Origin: Rubritalea squalenifaciens DSM 18772
GTDB lineage: Bacteria; Verrucomicrobiota; Verrucomicrobiia; Verrucomicrobiales; Akkermansiaceae
Direction: 5' to 3'
DNA length: 64,000 nt
NCBI RefSeq assembly: GCF_900141815.1
Contig: NZ_FQYR01000002.1
Location: forward strand, 659,091-723,090
Shown: in pieces, positions 9,341 through 18,179 of the stretch
Numbering within the stretch: the stretch's first letter is position 1
How the letters are laid out: each line of letters begins with the position of its first letter
Notes under the pieces: generated by a model
The model's input: only the letters and a program-made list of their open reading frames with translations
What the model was told of the DNA's origin: nothing
Database searches by the model: none
Program-made: the position numbers and the translations under genes

Positions 9341-10255
9341 ATGACCGCGACGGAACCTGTAATCGAATATTTGCGCCAATTGGAGCGCCAGGGGAAGACG
9401 CATGTCCACCTCGATGAACAGGCGCGCCTGATCCTGAGGGAGTTTTACAAACGTGCTGCCGGGATTAGCAGCCAGCCAGCGGCTCCGGCGAGCCCGGTAC
9501 AAGAGGCGCCAACGGCACCAACAGCCAGCGCTGCCTCGCAGCCAAGCCCGTCCGTGCTGCGCGAAGAGCCGGCACCTCAGGCCAGAGCCATCGAGCCGGT
9601 GACTCAATTACGGGTCGAGGGCGTGACGGCCGCGGAGAAGATTGCTGGTCTCAAAGCCCAGGCTGCCGCCTGGAAGCCAGCCAAGGACCTGGGTACACTG
9701 CGTGAGAAGATGGTCTTCTCCTGTGGCCATCCTGAGGCAGAGATCATGTTCGTGGGGGAAGCTCCAGGCTATCATGAGGAGCAGAAAGGCGAGCCCTTCG
9801 TGGGACCAGCCGGGCAGAAGCTCGACGGCATACTCAAGGCGATGGGCCTTAGCCGCCGGGAGGTTTATATTTCCAATATCGTCAAATGGCGTCCCAAGAT
9901 GCAGAACCAGACCACCAACAACCGCAAGCCCAGTGCTGAGGAAATGGCCTGCAGTCTGGGCTTCGTGAAGGCGGAGATCAGCGTCGTGGAGCCCAAGGTG
10001 ATCATCGCACTGGGAGCAAGCGCTGCGGAAGGCTTGCTAGGCCGTAAAGAGCCCGTGGCCAATTTGCGGGAGAAATTCCACGCTGTGGAGGGCGTGCCGG
10101 TACGCGTGACCTACCACCCCAGCTACCTGCTGCACAACGAGCAGACCGAGGAAAAGCGCAAGGTCTGGGAAGACATGCTCGCCGTCATGGATTACCTCGG
10201 CATGCCGATCAATGAGAAGCAGCGCGGCTTCTTCCTGCCGAAAGGCCAGTCATGA
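9341..10255 (+). CDS. Uracil-DNA glycosylase, family 4-like
   Basis: The 304-aa enzyme would remove uracil from DNA to start base excision repair. Motifs are GEAPGYHEE (about residues 139-147, water-activating motif 1), GEPFVGPAGQKLD, and HPSYLL (259-264, motif 2). Residues 1-90 form a helix plus a Pro/Ala-rich linker. I chose the ATG at 9341 because a purine-rich ribosome binding site (GGGGAGGGGGGAAGGGG) precedes it. The frame is open back to 9206, but the earlier residues are unlike the family and would overlap the antitoxin promoter. The catalytic region has only two Cys, so the four-Cys iron-sulfur site of classical family 4 enzymes is not evident. Confidence 0.88.
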   Translation: MTATEPVIEYLRQLERQGKTHVHLDEQARLILREFYKRAAGISSQPAAPASPVQEAPTAPTASAASQPSPSVLREEPAPQARAIEPVTQLRVEGVTAAEKIAGLKAQAAAWKPAKDLGTLREKMVFSCGHPEAEIMFVGEAPGYHEEQKGEPFVGPAGQKLDGILKAMGLSRREVYISNIVKWRPKMQNQTTNNRKPSAEEMACSLGFVKAEISVVEPKVIIALGASAAEGLLGRKEPVANLREKFHAVEGVPVRVTYHPSYLLHNEQTEEKRKVWEDMLAVMDYLGMPINEKQRGFFLPKGQS

Positions 10256-10303
10256 CCTAAGTCAATTCTACAGATGGGAAAGACAATCCAGCTTCCCCAA
10301 ACG

Positions 10304-10333
10304 AAAAAGCGCCCCCGTCTGGTGGCGCTTTTT
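10304..10333. terminator. Bidirectional terminator
   Basis: AAAAAGCGCC pairs with GGCGCTTTTT, giving a U-tract on both strands. It serves the glycosylase gene on the + strand and the membrane protein gene on the minus strand, which converge here. Confidence 0.85.
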
Positions 10334-10360
10334 GCGTAAAGATTGTCGGTCTATTCCCGA

Positions 10361-10753
10361 TTACTGGAGGAAAGAGGCGGTGAAGCGGCCATAGTAGACG
10401 GTCCACAGGGCCAGTGCTCCCAAAGCGATGATGATGATCCAGTTCAGGGACTCTGGAAGTACTTTTCTCTTCACGAGTACCAGTGCTCCGCCGAGAGCGA
10501 GCCATACGCCGAGTTTGACGAATACCCACGGGCGGAAGTCGGATCCGACCATACCCATGCCGGTGATCAAGACGATCAGTAGACCGAGGCCGTGAGCGAT
10601 AGCGGCTCCCTTGTTCCAGGACTTGAGACCATAGGCAAAGCCCATGAACAGGAGAATGATTCCCACTACGTGAACGATAGTGAAAATGCTCTTGAGCTGG
10701 AATGACATCTCAGCGAGGACTGGCAGCTGAGCAAATTCTGATAATGTCGACAT
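10361..10753 (-). CDS. Small four-helix membrane protein, unknown function
   Basis: The 130-aa product has four hydrophobic segments: IFTIVHVVGIILLFMGFAYG, IAHGLGLLIVLITGMGM, PWVFVKLGVWLALGGALVL and WIIIIALGALALWTVYYG. Its architecture resembles the small integral membrane proteins often annotated as hypothetical in Verrucomicrobiota. I chose the start at 10753 because TAGGAAAG precedes it. The same frame stays open into the neighbouring gene, but that upstream part is a shadow. It follows the AstE-like gene with a gap of 37 bp and may be co-transcribed with it. Confidence 0.8.
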   Translation of the reverse strand: MSTLSEFAQLPVLAEMSFQLKSIFTIVHVVGIILLFMGFAYGLKSWNKGAAIAHGLGLLIVLITGMGMVGSDFRPWVFVKLGVWLALGGALVLVKRKVLPESLNWIIIIALGALALWTVYYGRFTASFLQ

Positions 10754-10790
10754 GCCGGAATCTTTCCTACAACCGGAATTATTGCAAGTT

Positions 10791-11882
10791 TTATAGCTGA
10801 TCGGCAAAGGGATCGGTGTGGACCGGGTGGTCGTCCTCTTCATCTGGTAGATCCGGGAAGTTGCCGGCGGATTCATGGATGCGGTCCTCGGCGGTTTCCT
10901 GCTGGCTGGCGAAGCCGATGTGGACGAGGGCGTCCCCTTCATCGGCCACACCCTCATTGGTACGGCCTATCAGGATGCCATCATAGGAAGCGATGATCGG
11001 GATCTCTGTGTCCCCAAAGGGATCTGCCATGAAGCCTAGCGTGTCTCCTTGGTTCACAGCTCTGCCAAGCTGGACCAGAGGGGTGAAGATGCCGCCCATC
11101 GGGGCACGTTCCCAGAGGCTCTTCTTGCAGACCACTGGCTGGAGCTTGAAGCGCTTGGTGGAGGATTTGGAAATCATGCCCAGCTCGCGCATGACCGAGC
11201 GGATACCGCGCAGGGCAAAGCGGATGGATGGGGTGTCCAGCCTGAGCGCCTCTCCACTCTCGTAAAGTAGGACGGGAATGCCACGCTTGCTGCAGGCATG
11301 ACGAAAGGAACCTTCACGGATGGAGGCAATCAGCAGGACGGGAGGAGAAAAGATCTTGGCCAGTCTGTTCGCTTCCTTGTCTCCGGGGGAGACGCGAAGC
11401 TGCGGCAGGTTGGCGCGGTTAACTGTCCCGGTGTGCAGGTCGATGACCAGATCCACATGGGGAAGAATGTATTCACACAGTGTGTGAGCCAGGCGGGCAC
11501 CCAGTGAGCCGGATGGGGCGCCGGGAAACAGCCGGTTCAGATCCCGCCGGTCTGGCATGTAGCGTGAGCGGTTCGAGTAGGCCGGGGCATTGATCACCGG
11601 AATGGTGATCAGCGTGCCACTCATGCGCTTGATGAACTTTTCCTTCATCAGGCGGCGCACGATCTCCGTTCCGTTGACTTCGTCCCCATGGATACCTGCG
11701 GTGACGAGCAGGGTAGGGCCAGGCTTTTTGCTGACCCGGACATGAGCCTTGAGGTGGACGGTCTCGTAGCTGCTATAGGTGCCGTAGGGGATGGCTACGG
11801 TAGCCTGCTCCCCTGGATTAATCGTGGTGCCAGCAATGGTGATGGCTCCATGACGGTAGCGGATTTCGGAGTCTGAGCTCAC
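10791..11882 (-). CDS. Succinylglutamate desuccinylase/aspartoacylase-family zinc hydrolase
   Basis: The 363-aa protein belongs to the M14-like AstE/AspA family. The zinc motif GIHGDEVNGTEI supplies His and Glu, DLHTG supplies the second His, and PDRRDLNRLFPG holds substrate-binding Arg residues. The C-terminal beta-rich part (residues 270-345) is typical of the family. Such proteins often sit beside RimK-like ATP-grasp ligases, as here (next gene, 39 bp upstream), and probably remove or trim an amino-acid modification. The physiological substrate cannot be read from the sequence. Confidence 0.87.
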   Translation of the reverse strand: MSSDSEIRYRHGAITIAGTTINPGEQATVAIPYGTYSSYETVHLKAHVRVSKKPGPTLLVTAGIHGDEVNGTEIVRRLMKEKFIKRMSGTLITIPVINAPAYSNRSRYMPDRRDLNRLFPGAPSGSLGARLAHTLCEYILPHVDLVIDLHTGTVNRANLPQLRVSPGDKEANRLAKIFSPPVLLIASIREGSFRHACSKRGIPVLLYESGEALRLDTPSIRFALRGIRSVMRELGMISKSSTKRFKLQPVVCKKSLWERAPMGGIFTPLVQLGRAVNQGDTLGFMADPFGDTEIPIIASYDGILIGRTNEGVADEGDALVHIGFASQQETAEDRIHESAGNFPDLPDEEDDHPVHTDPFADQL

Positions 11883-11921
11883 GGCGATGATGCTGCGGGG
11901 TTGGACCGCTTGTTTGGCGGA

Positions 11922-12827
11922 CTAGCCTTTGCCCTTGGTTCTGGTACTGGAGCTTTTGGCGTTCTTTTCGATAAAGCTGATGATCGTGCCGGCCACGTCC
12001 TTGCCAGTGGCTTTTTCAATGCCTTCCAGACCTGGGGAGGAGTTTACCTCCATGATGACGGGGCCGTGGTTGGAGCGCAGCAGGTCAACACCGGCTACAT
12101 TGAGACCCATGATCTTGGCGGCACGTACGGCGGTGGAGCGCTCTTCCGGAGTGATGCGTACCACCTGGGCTGAGCCACCGCGGTGAAGGTTGGAGCGGAA
12201 TTCGCCCTCCTTACCCTGGCGTTTCATGGCGGCAACGACCTTGCCACCGACGACCAGGCAGCGGATGTCTGCCCCGCCGGCTTCCTTGATAAATTCCTGT
12301 ACCATGATGTCTGCGTCCAAGCCGCGGAAAGCCTCGATAACGGACTCGGCCGCTTTGTTGGTCTCGGCTAGTACCACGCCTACGCCCTGAGTTCCCTCGA
12401 GAAGCTTGATAACCACTGGGGCTCCGCCGCAGATCTTGATCAGCTCGGATGTGGCCTTGGTGTCGTTGGCAAAGGCGGTCACTGGCAGGCCTACACCACG
12501 GCGGGCAAGCAGCTGCAGGGAGCGCAGCTTGTCACGGGAGCGGGAAATGGCCACGGACTCATTGACGGAGAAAACATTCATCATCTCAAACTGACGTACC
12601 ACGGCAGTACCGAAGGTCGTGTTGGAGGCGCCGATACGCGGGATAATCGCGTCATAACCAGAGAGTTCCTCCTCACCGAGGTAGATAGTGGGGCGGTGGG
12701 ACGCGATATTCATGTAGCAGCGCAGGTAGTCGATGACCTTGACTTCGTGGCCGCGCCTAAGCGCAGCTTCGTAGAGGCTGTTAGTTGAGTAGAGTCGCTT
12801 GTTCCGTGAGAGGATGGCAATTTTCAT
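11922..12827 (-). CDS. rimK: RimK-type ATP-grasp alpha-L-glutamate ligase
   Basis: The 301-aa protein matches RimK, which adds glutamate to the C-terminus of ribosomal protein S6 or makes poly-glutamate. It begins [15 protein letters not shown], contains the ATP-grasp core ([13 protein letters not shown], then [19 protein letters not shown]) and ends with the metal-binding [13 protein letters not shown] chose the ATG at 12827 because it gives the canonical RimK N-terminus; the frame continues to 12944 without similarity. The Ser/Thr/Lys-rich tail ([11 protein letters not shown]) is unusual and might be a flexible extension. It appears to be the first gene of a three-gene minus-strand unit. 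Confidence 0.9.
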   Translation of the reverse strand: MKIAILSRNKRLYSTNSLYEAALRRGHEVKVIDYLRCYMNIASHRPTIYLGEEELSGYDAIIPRIGASNTTFGTAVVRQFEMMNVFSVNESVAISRSRDKLRSLQLLARRGVGLPVTAFANDTKATSELIKICGGAPVVIKLLEGTQGVGVVLAETNKAAESVIEAFRGLDADIMVQEFIKEAGGADIRCLVVGGKVVAAMKRQGKEGEFRSNLHRGGSAQVVRITPEERSTAVRAAKIMGLNVAGVDLLRSNHGPVIMEVNSSPGLEGIEKATGKDVAGTIISFIEKNAKSSSTRTKGKG

Positions 12828-12977
12828 AGTACTATATCCAGTCGTGGGCCAAGGTATGGGTGGGTGCAAGAAAAATCCAGTAAACTCATTGCTTGGTTTT
12901 TCTGGAAATTTTTTCAAATCAAGGTTAGCAAGTATCTCAATCAATGAAGCGCGGGGGCGCAGTTTACTAGAAAGAGA

Positions 12978-14048
12978 ATGCAGGATATTTGGTTATGGCT
13001 GGGGATTGGGTTTTGTTTGACCCAGTCGGCAATGTTTTCGGGATTGAATTTGGCCTTGTTCTCACTGGGCCGCATGAGACTGGAGGCCGAGGCAGAAAAG
13101 GGCCGGGATTCGGCCAAAAAGATACTCAAGCTGCGCCAGGATTCCAACCTGCTGCTGTGCACCATCCTCTGGGGTAACGTGTCCGTGAACGTCTTGCTGG
13201 CCTTGCTGAGTGAAAGCGTGCTGGCCGGTGTCTACGGCTTCGTCTTCTCCACCGTGGGTATTACCTTCTTCGGTGAGATTATTCCCCAAGCCTATTTCTC
13301 AAGAAATGCCCTGCGTATCGGGGCCAAGTTAACGCCGGTGATCCGGTTTTATCAGATCTTGCTCTACGTGGTCGCCAAGCCCTGTGCGCTCATTCTAGAC
13401 GGCTGGATCGGGCCGGAGGGCCCTACTTTCTACCGTGAGCGTGATATCGAAATCATTCTGGAGAAACACATTCGCGAGGTAGACAGTGAAATCAGTGCCA
13501 ACGAAGGACGCGGGGCGCTTAACTTCCTCGCCCTGGATGACATCAAGGTCGCCGAGCACGGAAATGAGATCAAGCCGAGCACCATCATGCAAATGCCATC
13601 CCGCATGGATCTGCCGGAATTTCCAGACTTTGAGAGCCCGGAAGGTCAGGAACTCTTGGATCAGTTGAGACAGAATCCAGCCAAATGGAGGATTCTGGTG
13701 GATGCAGAGGATCACCCTCTCATCGTGCTGGATACTCCCGAGTTCCTCTCACGTTACTATGCCTATGAGGGCAATGTGGATCCGTATCGCTTCTGTCACC
13801 GCCCTATTTTGATCACCGACCCGAACAAAACCTTGGACAGCGTGTTAGGTAGGTTCGTGGTGGAGGCAGACGATCACAACGACCACGTGGTGGACCAGGA
13901 TGTAGTGCTCTACTGGACTGAGGACAACAAGCGCATCATCACGGGTGCGGATATCTTTGGCCACTTGCTCAGGGGGATTGCCAAGCGCGTGCCGATGGAC
14001 CCCTCCGATCGTGAGGAGGAAAGTGGTAAGGTGCCCGCCGCAAACTGA
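12978..14048 (+). CDS. CNNM/CorB-like (DUF21) membrane protein with CBS region
   Basis: The 356-aa protein starts with a DUF21 transmembrane domain (about residues 1-140): [20 protein letters not shown], then [15 protein letters not shown] and [19 protein letters not shown] cytosolic region equivalent to the CBS pair follows (about 185-335). Family members (CorB/CNNM/MgtE-associated HlyC-like) take part in magnesium or cobalt transport or homeostasis. The next gene is CorA, 42 bp downstream, which supports a divalent-metal role. The C-terminal HlyC/CorC domain of the longer relatives is absent. Confidence 0.87.
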   Translation: MQDIWLWLGIGFCLTQSAMFSGLNLALFSLGRMRLEAEAEKGRDSAKKILKLRQDSNLLLCTILWGNVSVNVLLALLSESVLAGVYGFVFSTVGITFFGEIIPQAYFSRNALRIGAKLTPVIRFYQILLYVVAKPCALILDGWIGPEGPTFYRERDIEIILEKHIREVDSEISANEGRGALNFLALDDIKVAEHGNEIKPSTIMQMPSRMDLPEFPDFESPEGQELLDQLRQNPAKWRILVDAEDHPLIVLDTPEFLSRYYAYEGNVDPYRFCHRPILITDPNKTLDSVLGRFVVEADDHNDHVVDQDVVLYWTEDNKRIITGADIFGHLLRGIAKRVPMDPSDREEESGKVPAAN

Positions 14049-14090
14049 TTCGGCCTTGTGTCTGCACAGTTAGGCCGATAAAACAAAAGC

Positions 14091-15197
14091 ATGCCTCAGA
14101 AGAATTATGTCTCTGGATTGAAGCGTTTCGTCACTAGCAGAGGTCTGGCTGGAAGGCGCAAGGTGGCGATGCCTCCTGGCTACCTGGAATACACCGGAGA
14201 CAAGACGGAGCAACCGGTCCGCATTGAGGTCGTCAATTTCAGCGAGCATAGCTTTGAAGTCAAAGAGGCAAGCTCTATTGAGGAATGCCTGCAGTTAGAG
14301 GATCGTAAAAACCCCACCTGGGTCAGAGTCATCGGTCTTCATGATGTCGAGAAACTCTCTCGTCTGATGGATGAGCATGAGATTCACCCGCTGATCCAGG
14401 AAGATGTGCTCAACCAAAGGCACCGGCCCAAGGTGGAAACCTGGGAGGACTCGATCGTGGTCATCCAGAAGTTGATCGACCCGCCAGCGAGCAAGGAGCA
14501 GCCATTCCACGTGGAGAACATCACCTGCCTGCTGATGGAGGACCTCTTGATCACCTTCCAGGAGACGGATCACCAGGTATTTAATCCAGTGCTCAAGCGC
14601 CTGAAGTCTGGCAAGGGGAGAATCCGCAAGTCAGGCTGCGATTACCTCCTCTGGGCTTTGCTAGATGCCGTGACGGATCATTACTTTCTCGCTCTCGACC
14701 AATTGGAGGAGGATGTCAGTAGGCTCGATGAGCGTCTACAAGCGGACATCACCGCAGTAAACCCGCAGGAGATCTACGGGATCAAGCGCGAGATCACTTT
14801 GCTCAACCGGATGCTCAGGCCGTCACGCGAGGTCGTTGCCAAGCTGGATAAATCCGAGTCCAAGCTCATGACAGATACCGTGACTCCCTTCATGCGCGAC
14901 TTGTACGACCATACCATCCATGTCATCGAGACCACCGAGCATTTGAGGGATCTATCATCATCTCTGCGGGACTTCTATCTGAGCTCGGTGAGCAACCGGA
15001 TGAATGAGATCATGAAGGTGCTTACCTGCTTTGCTACCATCTTCTTGCCGCTCTCCTTCCTCGCTGGCGTGTACGGGATGAATTTCGATGACATGCCCGA
15101 GCTGCACTGGAAGTGGGCCTACCCGATGCTCTGGGGAGCTTTCCTGACCACCTTCCTGGGAATGCTCTGGTACTTCCGCAGGAAGAAGTGGATCTGA
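14091..15197 (+). CDS. corA: CorA magnesium/cobalt transporter
   Basis: This 368-aa CorA has a large cytosolic funnel (IHPLIQEDVLNQRHRPKVE, FHVENITCLLMEDLLITFQE), a long helix, then two C-terminal membrane helices. The signature YGMN (about residue 328) forms the selectivity loop, and the protein ends in a basic tail (RRKKWI). It transports Mg2+ and possibly Co2+ or Ni2+ down the membrane potential. It is likely co-transcribed with the CorB-like gene. Confidence 0.95.
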   Translation: MPQKNYVSGLKRFVTSRGLAGRRKVAMPPGYLEYTGDKTEQPVRIEVVNFSEHSFEVKEASSIEECLQLEDRKNPTWVRVIGLHDVEKLSRLMDEHEIHPLIQEDVLNQRHRPKVETWEDSIVVIQKLIDPPASKEQPFHVENITCLLMEDLLITFQETDHQVFNPVLKRLKSGKGRIRKSGCDYLLWALLDAVTDHYFLALDQLEEDVSRLDERLQADITAVNPQEIYGIKREITLLNRMLRPSREVVAKLDKSESKLMTDTVTPFMRDLYDHTIHVIETTEHLRDLSSSLRDFYLSSVSNRMNEIMKVLTCFATIFLPLSFLAGVYGMNFDDMPELHWKWAYPMLWGAFLTTFLGMLWYFRRKKWI

Positions 15198-15205
15198 GCC
15201 AATAA

Positions 15206-15240
15206 AAAACCAAGTGAGGCCGGAGCCTGCACTTGGTTGT
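15206..15240. terminator. Terminator between corA and cytochrome c
   Basis: A long stem is formed by AACCAAGTG (15208-15216) and AGGC pairing with GCCT and CACTTGGTT (15230-15238). The run of A on the left gives a U-tract for minus-strand transcription, so it mainly ends the cytochrome c gene and can also end corA. Confidence 0.85.
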
Positions 15241-15264
15241 CATAAAATTCAGTAGCAGCGGAGC

Positions 15265-15711
15265 TTACTCAGCTTTTTTTGCGGCTGCCTTCTCCAGGTC
15301 CGCACGCTTGAGTGGGGCCTTGATGTCCTTGGCTGCCTCTCGGTACTTCTTGGCATCTTCTGCAGTGACCTTCTTCTCATTCTTGTTACCGAATGAATTG
15401 CGGACGTAGTTGATCACGTCAGCAAGCTTCTGGTCGTCTGCATAGGCGGCTTCGAGTGGAGCCATGACCATCATGTATTTCTGGTCTTCCTTGTGGATAC
15501 CTTTGAGGATGATTTTCGCCAGTAGTTCCGGGTTGCCGTTGACCAGCTTGGAGCCGGCAAGTGAAGGAGCCATGGTATTCGGGCCAGCCTTCATGCCCTT
15601 ACCGTCAGCGCCGTGGCAAGCCATGCAGGTCTGGTAAGCTGTCTGGCCGTCGTTAGCCTGGAGAGAGAAAGGGGCTGCAAGAACTGCAGCAAACAAAACT
15701 AGTTTTTTCAT
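15265..15711 (-). CDS. Secreted class I cytochrome c
   Basis: The 148-aa protein has a signal peptide (MKKLVLFAAVLAAPFSLQA) and a single heme-binding CMACH motif at residues 29-33. APSLAGSKLV and a Met-rich YMMVMAPLE supply candidate axial Met ligands, and the helix LADVINYVRNSFGN is typical of monoheme cytochromes. The last 45 residues are Lys/Ala-rich and lie outside the heme fold. It probably carries electrons in the periplasm. The downstream neighbour in the same orientation is unrelated. The start at 15711 gives a normal signal peptide; an upstream ATG at 15738 is possible but less likely. Confidence 0.9.
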   Translation of the reverse strand: MKKLVLFAAVLAAPFSLQANDGQTAYQTCMACHGADGKGMKAGPNTMAPSLAGSKLVNGNPELLAKIILKGIHKEDQKYMMVMAPLEAAYADDQKLADVINYVRNSFGNKNEKKVTAEDAKKYREAAKDIKAPLKRADLEKAAAKKAE

Positions 15712-15778
15712 ACTACGGATACAGTGCTTCAGGTTCACTCGTAAATCAATGAGAAATGCCCGTATGACCTATTTCGTG

Positions 15779-17056
15779 TTAGAGCTCCTTAATGTAAATG
15801 TTTGCGAACTCTAACTCGCTACCATGGTGCTGGAGGGCGATGCGGCCTTTTTCAGGGACACCTGGAAGCTGGGCGTTTTCGATCACGGTCTTGCCGTTGA
15901 GATTCACGGTGAGGCGGTCGCCCTTCAGGGTGATGATCATGCGGTTCCATTCACCGACCGGGTTGTCTGCTTTCACTTTGGGGGTGAGTGCGGCACGGAC
16001 TTCCTGTGGGTGGTTCTTGTTGGTGCGGTAGCCGTAGACTTCACCGGAGCCACCGGGCCAGTTCCAGATGTTTACCTGGGAACGGTTGTTGCCGCGCAGG
16101 TAGATGCCTGAGTCGAGTTCGTCCACCAGGACAAGGATTGGCTTGCCATTTTCATCCAGCTTGGTCTCGCCGGTAGCTGGGTCGAGCAGTGGGCGCTTCA
16201 GTTGCTTGCTGGCAGGGCCTGCCCAGCGCCAGTCAACGTAGAGAACCAGGTCGCCAAACTCTTTTTCGGACCAGAGATTCTTCTCTTTGGAGCGTGATTT
16301 GCCATCATAGTGGATGACTTCGCCCATCGGCTTCCAGTGCTCCAGATCGCCAGCACCGTGGATCCAGCCAGTGAGGTCCTTGCCATTGTAGAGCTTGATA
16401 AAGCCGGAACCCTCGGCCGTGACCTCTTCCGCAGGAGCTGCCGGCTTAGGTGTCTCTTTGACGATCTCGTCGATGGTGATGTTCTTGTAGGATACACGAT
16501 CACCGTGGCCGCAGAAGGTGATGTGGCCGGAGCGGCGTTTGACTCCCTGGTGCTTAGGATGAGCCTTGGAAAGCTCTGCGAGGTTGGCTTCGTTGATGAC
16601 GGTGCCGTTGAGTTCAACAGTGACCTTGTCACCATTGACGGTGATCTTCTCGTGGTTCCATTCGCCCACTGGCTTGAGGAAGCCTTTTTTCGCGGCATTC
16701 AGGGTGTAGAGTGATCCGTGGAACTGATAGTCCTTGAGCTTCTCGTATTTTTTGGCGGTGTTATCCAGTACCTGGATTTCCATGCCTGTGTAGGCTGGGT
16801 TGCCATTTCCGGGGTAATGGATGCCCACTCCGTTGTTGCCAGCAGGAGGAAGCTTGAAATCAAATTCCAGCACGTAGTTGCTGTACTGCTTCTCGGTCAT
16901 TAGGTTGCGCCCTTTCGGGGTGCAGACGATGGCGTCGTCGATAATTTCATAGCCGCTGCCCACCCAGCCGGTGAGGTCCTTGCCGTTGAATAGTGGGGTG
17001 GGGTCTGCGTGCGCTACCGCAGCAGCCGTGAGTAGAAGAGTGATGTTTCGAATCAT
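15779..17056 (-). CDS. Secreted protein with two DUF1080 (3-keto-disaccharide hydrolase) domains
   Basis: The 425-aa protein has a signal peptide (MIRNITLLLTAAAVAHA) and two copies of the DUF1080 concanavalin-like domain. The first, about residues 20-205, starts PLFNGKDLTGWVGSGY. The second, about 220-425, starts KLYNGKDLTGWIHGAG and ends ELEFANIYIKEL. Each copy has the paired GEWN and HITFCGHGD / RIALQHHGS features. The domain is related to 3-keto-glycoside hydrolases acting on oxidised sugars and is abundant in Verrucomicrobiota and Planctomycetota. The exact substrate is unknown. Confidence 0.92.
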   Translation of the reverse strand: MIRNITLLLTAAAVAHADPTPLFNGKDLTGWVGSGYEIIDDAIVCTPKGRNLMTEKQYSNYVLEFDFKLPPAGNNGVGIHYPGNGNPAYTGMEIQVLDNTAKKYEKLKDYQFHGSLYTLNAAKKGFLKPVGEWNHEKITVNGDKVTVELNGTVINEANLAELSKAHPKHQGVKRRSGHITFCGHGDRVSYKNITIDEIVKETPKPAAPAEEVTAEGSGFIKLYNGKDLTGWIHGAGDLEHWKPMGEVIHYDGKSRSKEKNLWSEKEFGDLVLYVDWRWAGPASKQLKRPLLDPATGETKLDENGKPILVLVDELDSGIYLRGNNRSQVNIWNWPGGSGEVYGYRTNKNHPQEVRAALTPKVKADNPVGEWNRMIITLKGDRLTVNLNGKTVIENAQLPGVPEKGRIALQHHGSELEFANIYIKEL

Positions 17057-17115
17057 GTGTAGATCTGGTTCTGGATTACTTACGGTAAGATTCCACAATT
17101 CTTGCTGACCTGACA

Positions 17116-17150
17116 CGAAAAACCCGCCAGCACTCCTGCTGGCGGGTCAC
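17116..17150 (-). terminator. Terminator of the PEP-CTERM gene
   Basis: On the minus strand CCCGCCAGCA pairs with TGCTGGCGGG and is followed by a run of T. It lies 60 bp after the stop of the PEP-CTERM gene. Confidence 0.85.
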
Positions 17151-17210
17151 ACGCATAAATGAGGACATTCCCTCACAAGAAGGGGTGTTCACACAATGTA
17201 CCCACAAAAT

Positions 17211-17945
17211 CTATCGGCGGCGGCGGAGCAGCAGAGCTACACCGGCAAGGCCAAAGAGTGAAGTGGAGCTTGGCTCTGGTACGGCGGTGGTAGTCACATC
17301 GATCGAGATGTTGTCCACACCGTTGGAAACGGTTGATCCGTGGTAGCCTGTGAGCTCAAGGCTATCGAAGGCAAACTGAGTGCCTGTGATGGTTCCGCTC
17401 ACAACTGATCCTCCGTTTGCTTGAACATCTACAAAGGTGTCTGTGCCATTAGAGGTAAAGACTGCTGTCAGAAGCATGGAGCCTGTAGCACCCGAATTAG
17501 AGTATGTTGTTGAGCCTGCAGTGATCCCTGAGTGTGCCCCATAGGAGCCGTTAATCCTCTTACCTAAGAAAACGGAGTTTCCACCGACAGAGTCTACCAA
17601 GTTGATACCAATTCCTCGGCCTGCTTGTGTCTCATTCACAATAAGGTCGAAACTGATGGTCAAGGTTGTGCTTGTATCGACTGTATAGCCAGTCGCGAAG
17701 TCACGGCTTTGAACTGTGACGGTTCCATTACCGCCTCCATTATAGATGGCACTTCCACTGGATACGTTAAAGAGACGTGTGCCTGTGCTATTACCAGCAT
17801 CCCAAGCTCCGCTGAAGCCTGTGCCGCCGTTGAGTGTGGCAACAGGGCCATCTGCATAGTCGAAGTTTTCTTGGACTACGATCGCAGCCTGGCTGCTAGC
17901 AGCGAGAGCTGCAAATGTGAGAGTTAGTAAGGTTGTTTTCTTCAT
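17211..17945 (-). CDS. PEP-CTERM sorting-domain protein
   Basis: The 244-aa protein has an N-terminal signal peptide (MKKTTLLTLTFAALAASSQA) and a C-terminal sorting signal: VPEPSS, a short hydrophobic helix (LFGLAGVALLL), then RRRR. The middle is a Gly/Ser/Thr-rich beta-sandwich, probably LamG-like (FSGAWDAGNST, LTISFDLIVNETQ). Such proteins are processed by an exosortase and are often tied to exopolysaccharide production or floc formation. A long exopolysaccharide locus lies in the same window, but no exosortase gene does. Confidence 0.92.
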   Translation of the reverse strand: MKKTTLLTLTFAALAASSQAAIVVQENFDYADGPVATLNGGTGFSGAWDAGNSTGTRLFNVSSGSAIYNGGGNGTVTVQSRDFATGYTVDTSTTLTISFDLIVNETQAGRGIGINLVDSVGGNSVFLGKRINGSYGAHSGITAGSTTYSNSGATGSMLLTAVFTSNGTDTFVDVQANGGSVVSGTITGTQFAFDSLELTGYHGSTVSNGVDNISIDVTTTAVPEPSSTSLFGLAGVALLLRRRR

Positions 17946-17998
17946 GAGTAGTGAGGTTGGGGTTGAGTTAGGGTAGTTCAGTTTGTTCTTGTGTACTT

Positions 17999-18039
17999 TC
18001 AGGATCGTAAAGTCCTGATATCAAATTGGATAGTATCAG
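17999..18039. promoter_or_regulatory. Nested inverted repeats in the divergent spacer
   Basis: TCAGGA (17999-18004) is repeated inverted as TCCTGA (18013-18018). Overlapping it, CTGATA (18015-18020) is repeated inverted as TATCAG (18034-18039). The spacer (17946-18179) separates the PEP-CTERM gene from the AraC/XylR regulator gene, so these could be operator sites or an RNA hairpin in the PEP-CTERM leader. Confidence 0.35.
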
Positions 18040-18179
18040 TGGGCGGGGCTTTGTCGTTGCAATCTTCCGTTTAGAATTTAATGATATGCGCAAGAGGTTT
18101 GATGTGTTTGTGATATGACGCATAAAATTTGTTCATTTGAGTCTTGATTCCCGAGAAGTAGTTTTGCCATAGCTAGTAC

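Noticed and set aside
12828-12977. Riboswitch for magnesium before the CorB-like gene
   Set aside because: The 150-bp spacer shows no recognisable M-box or ykoK-type conserved blocks.
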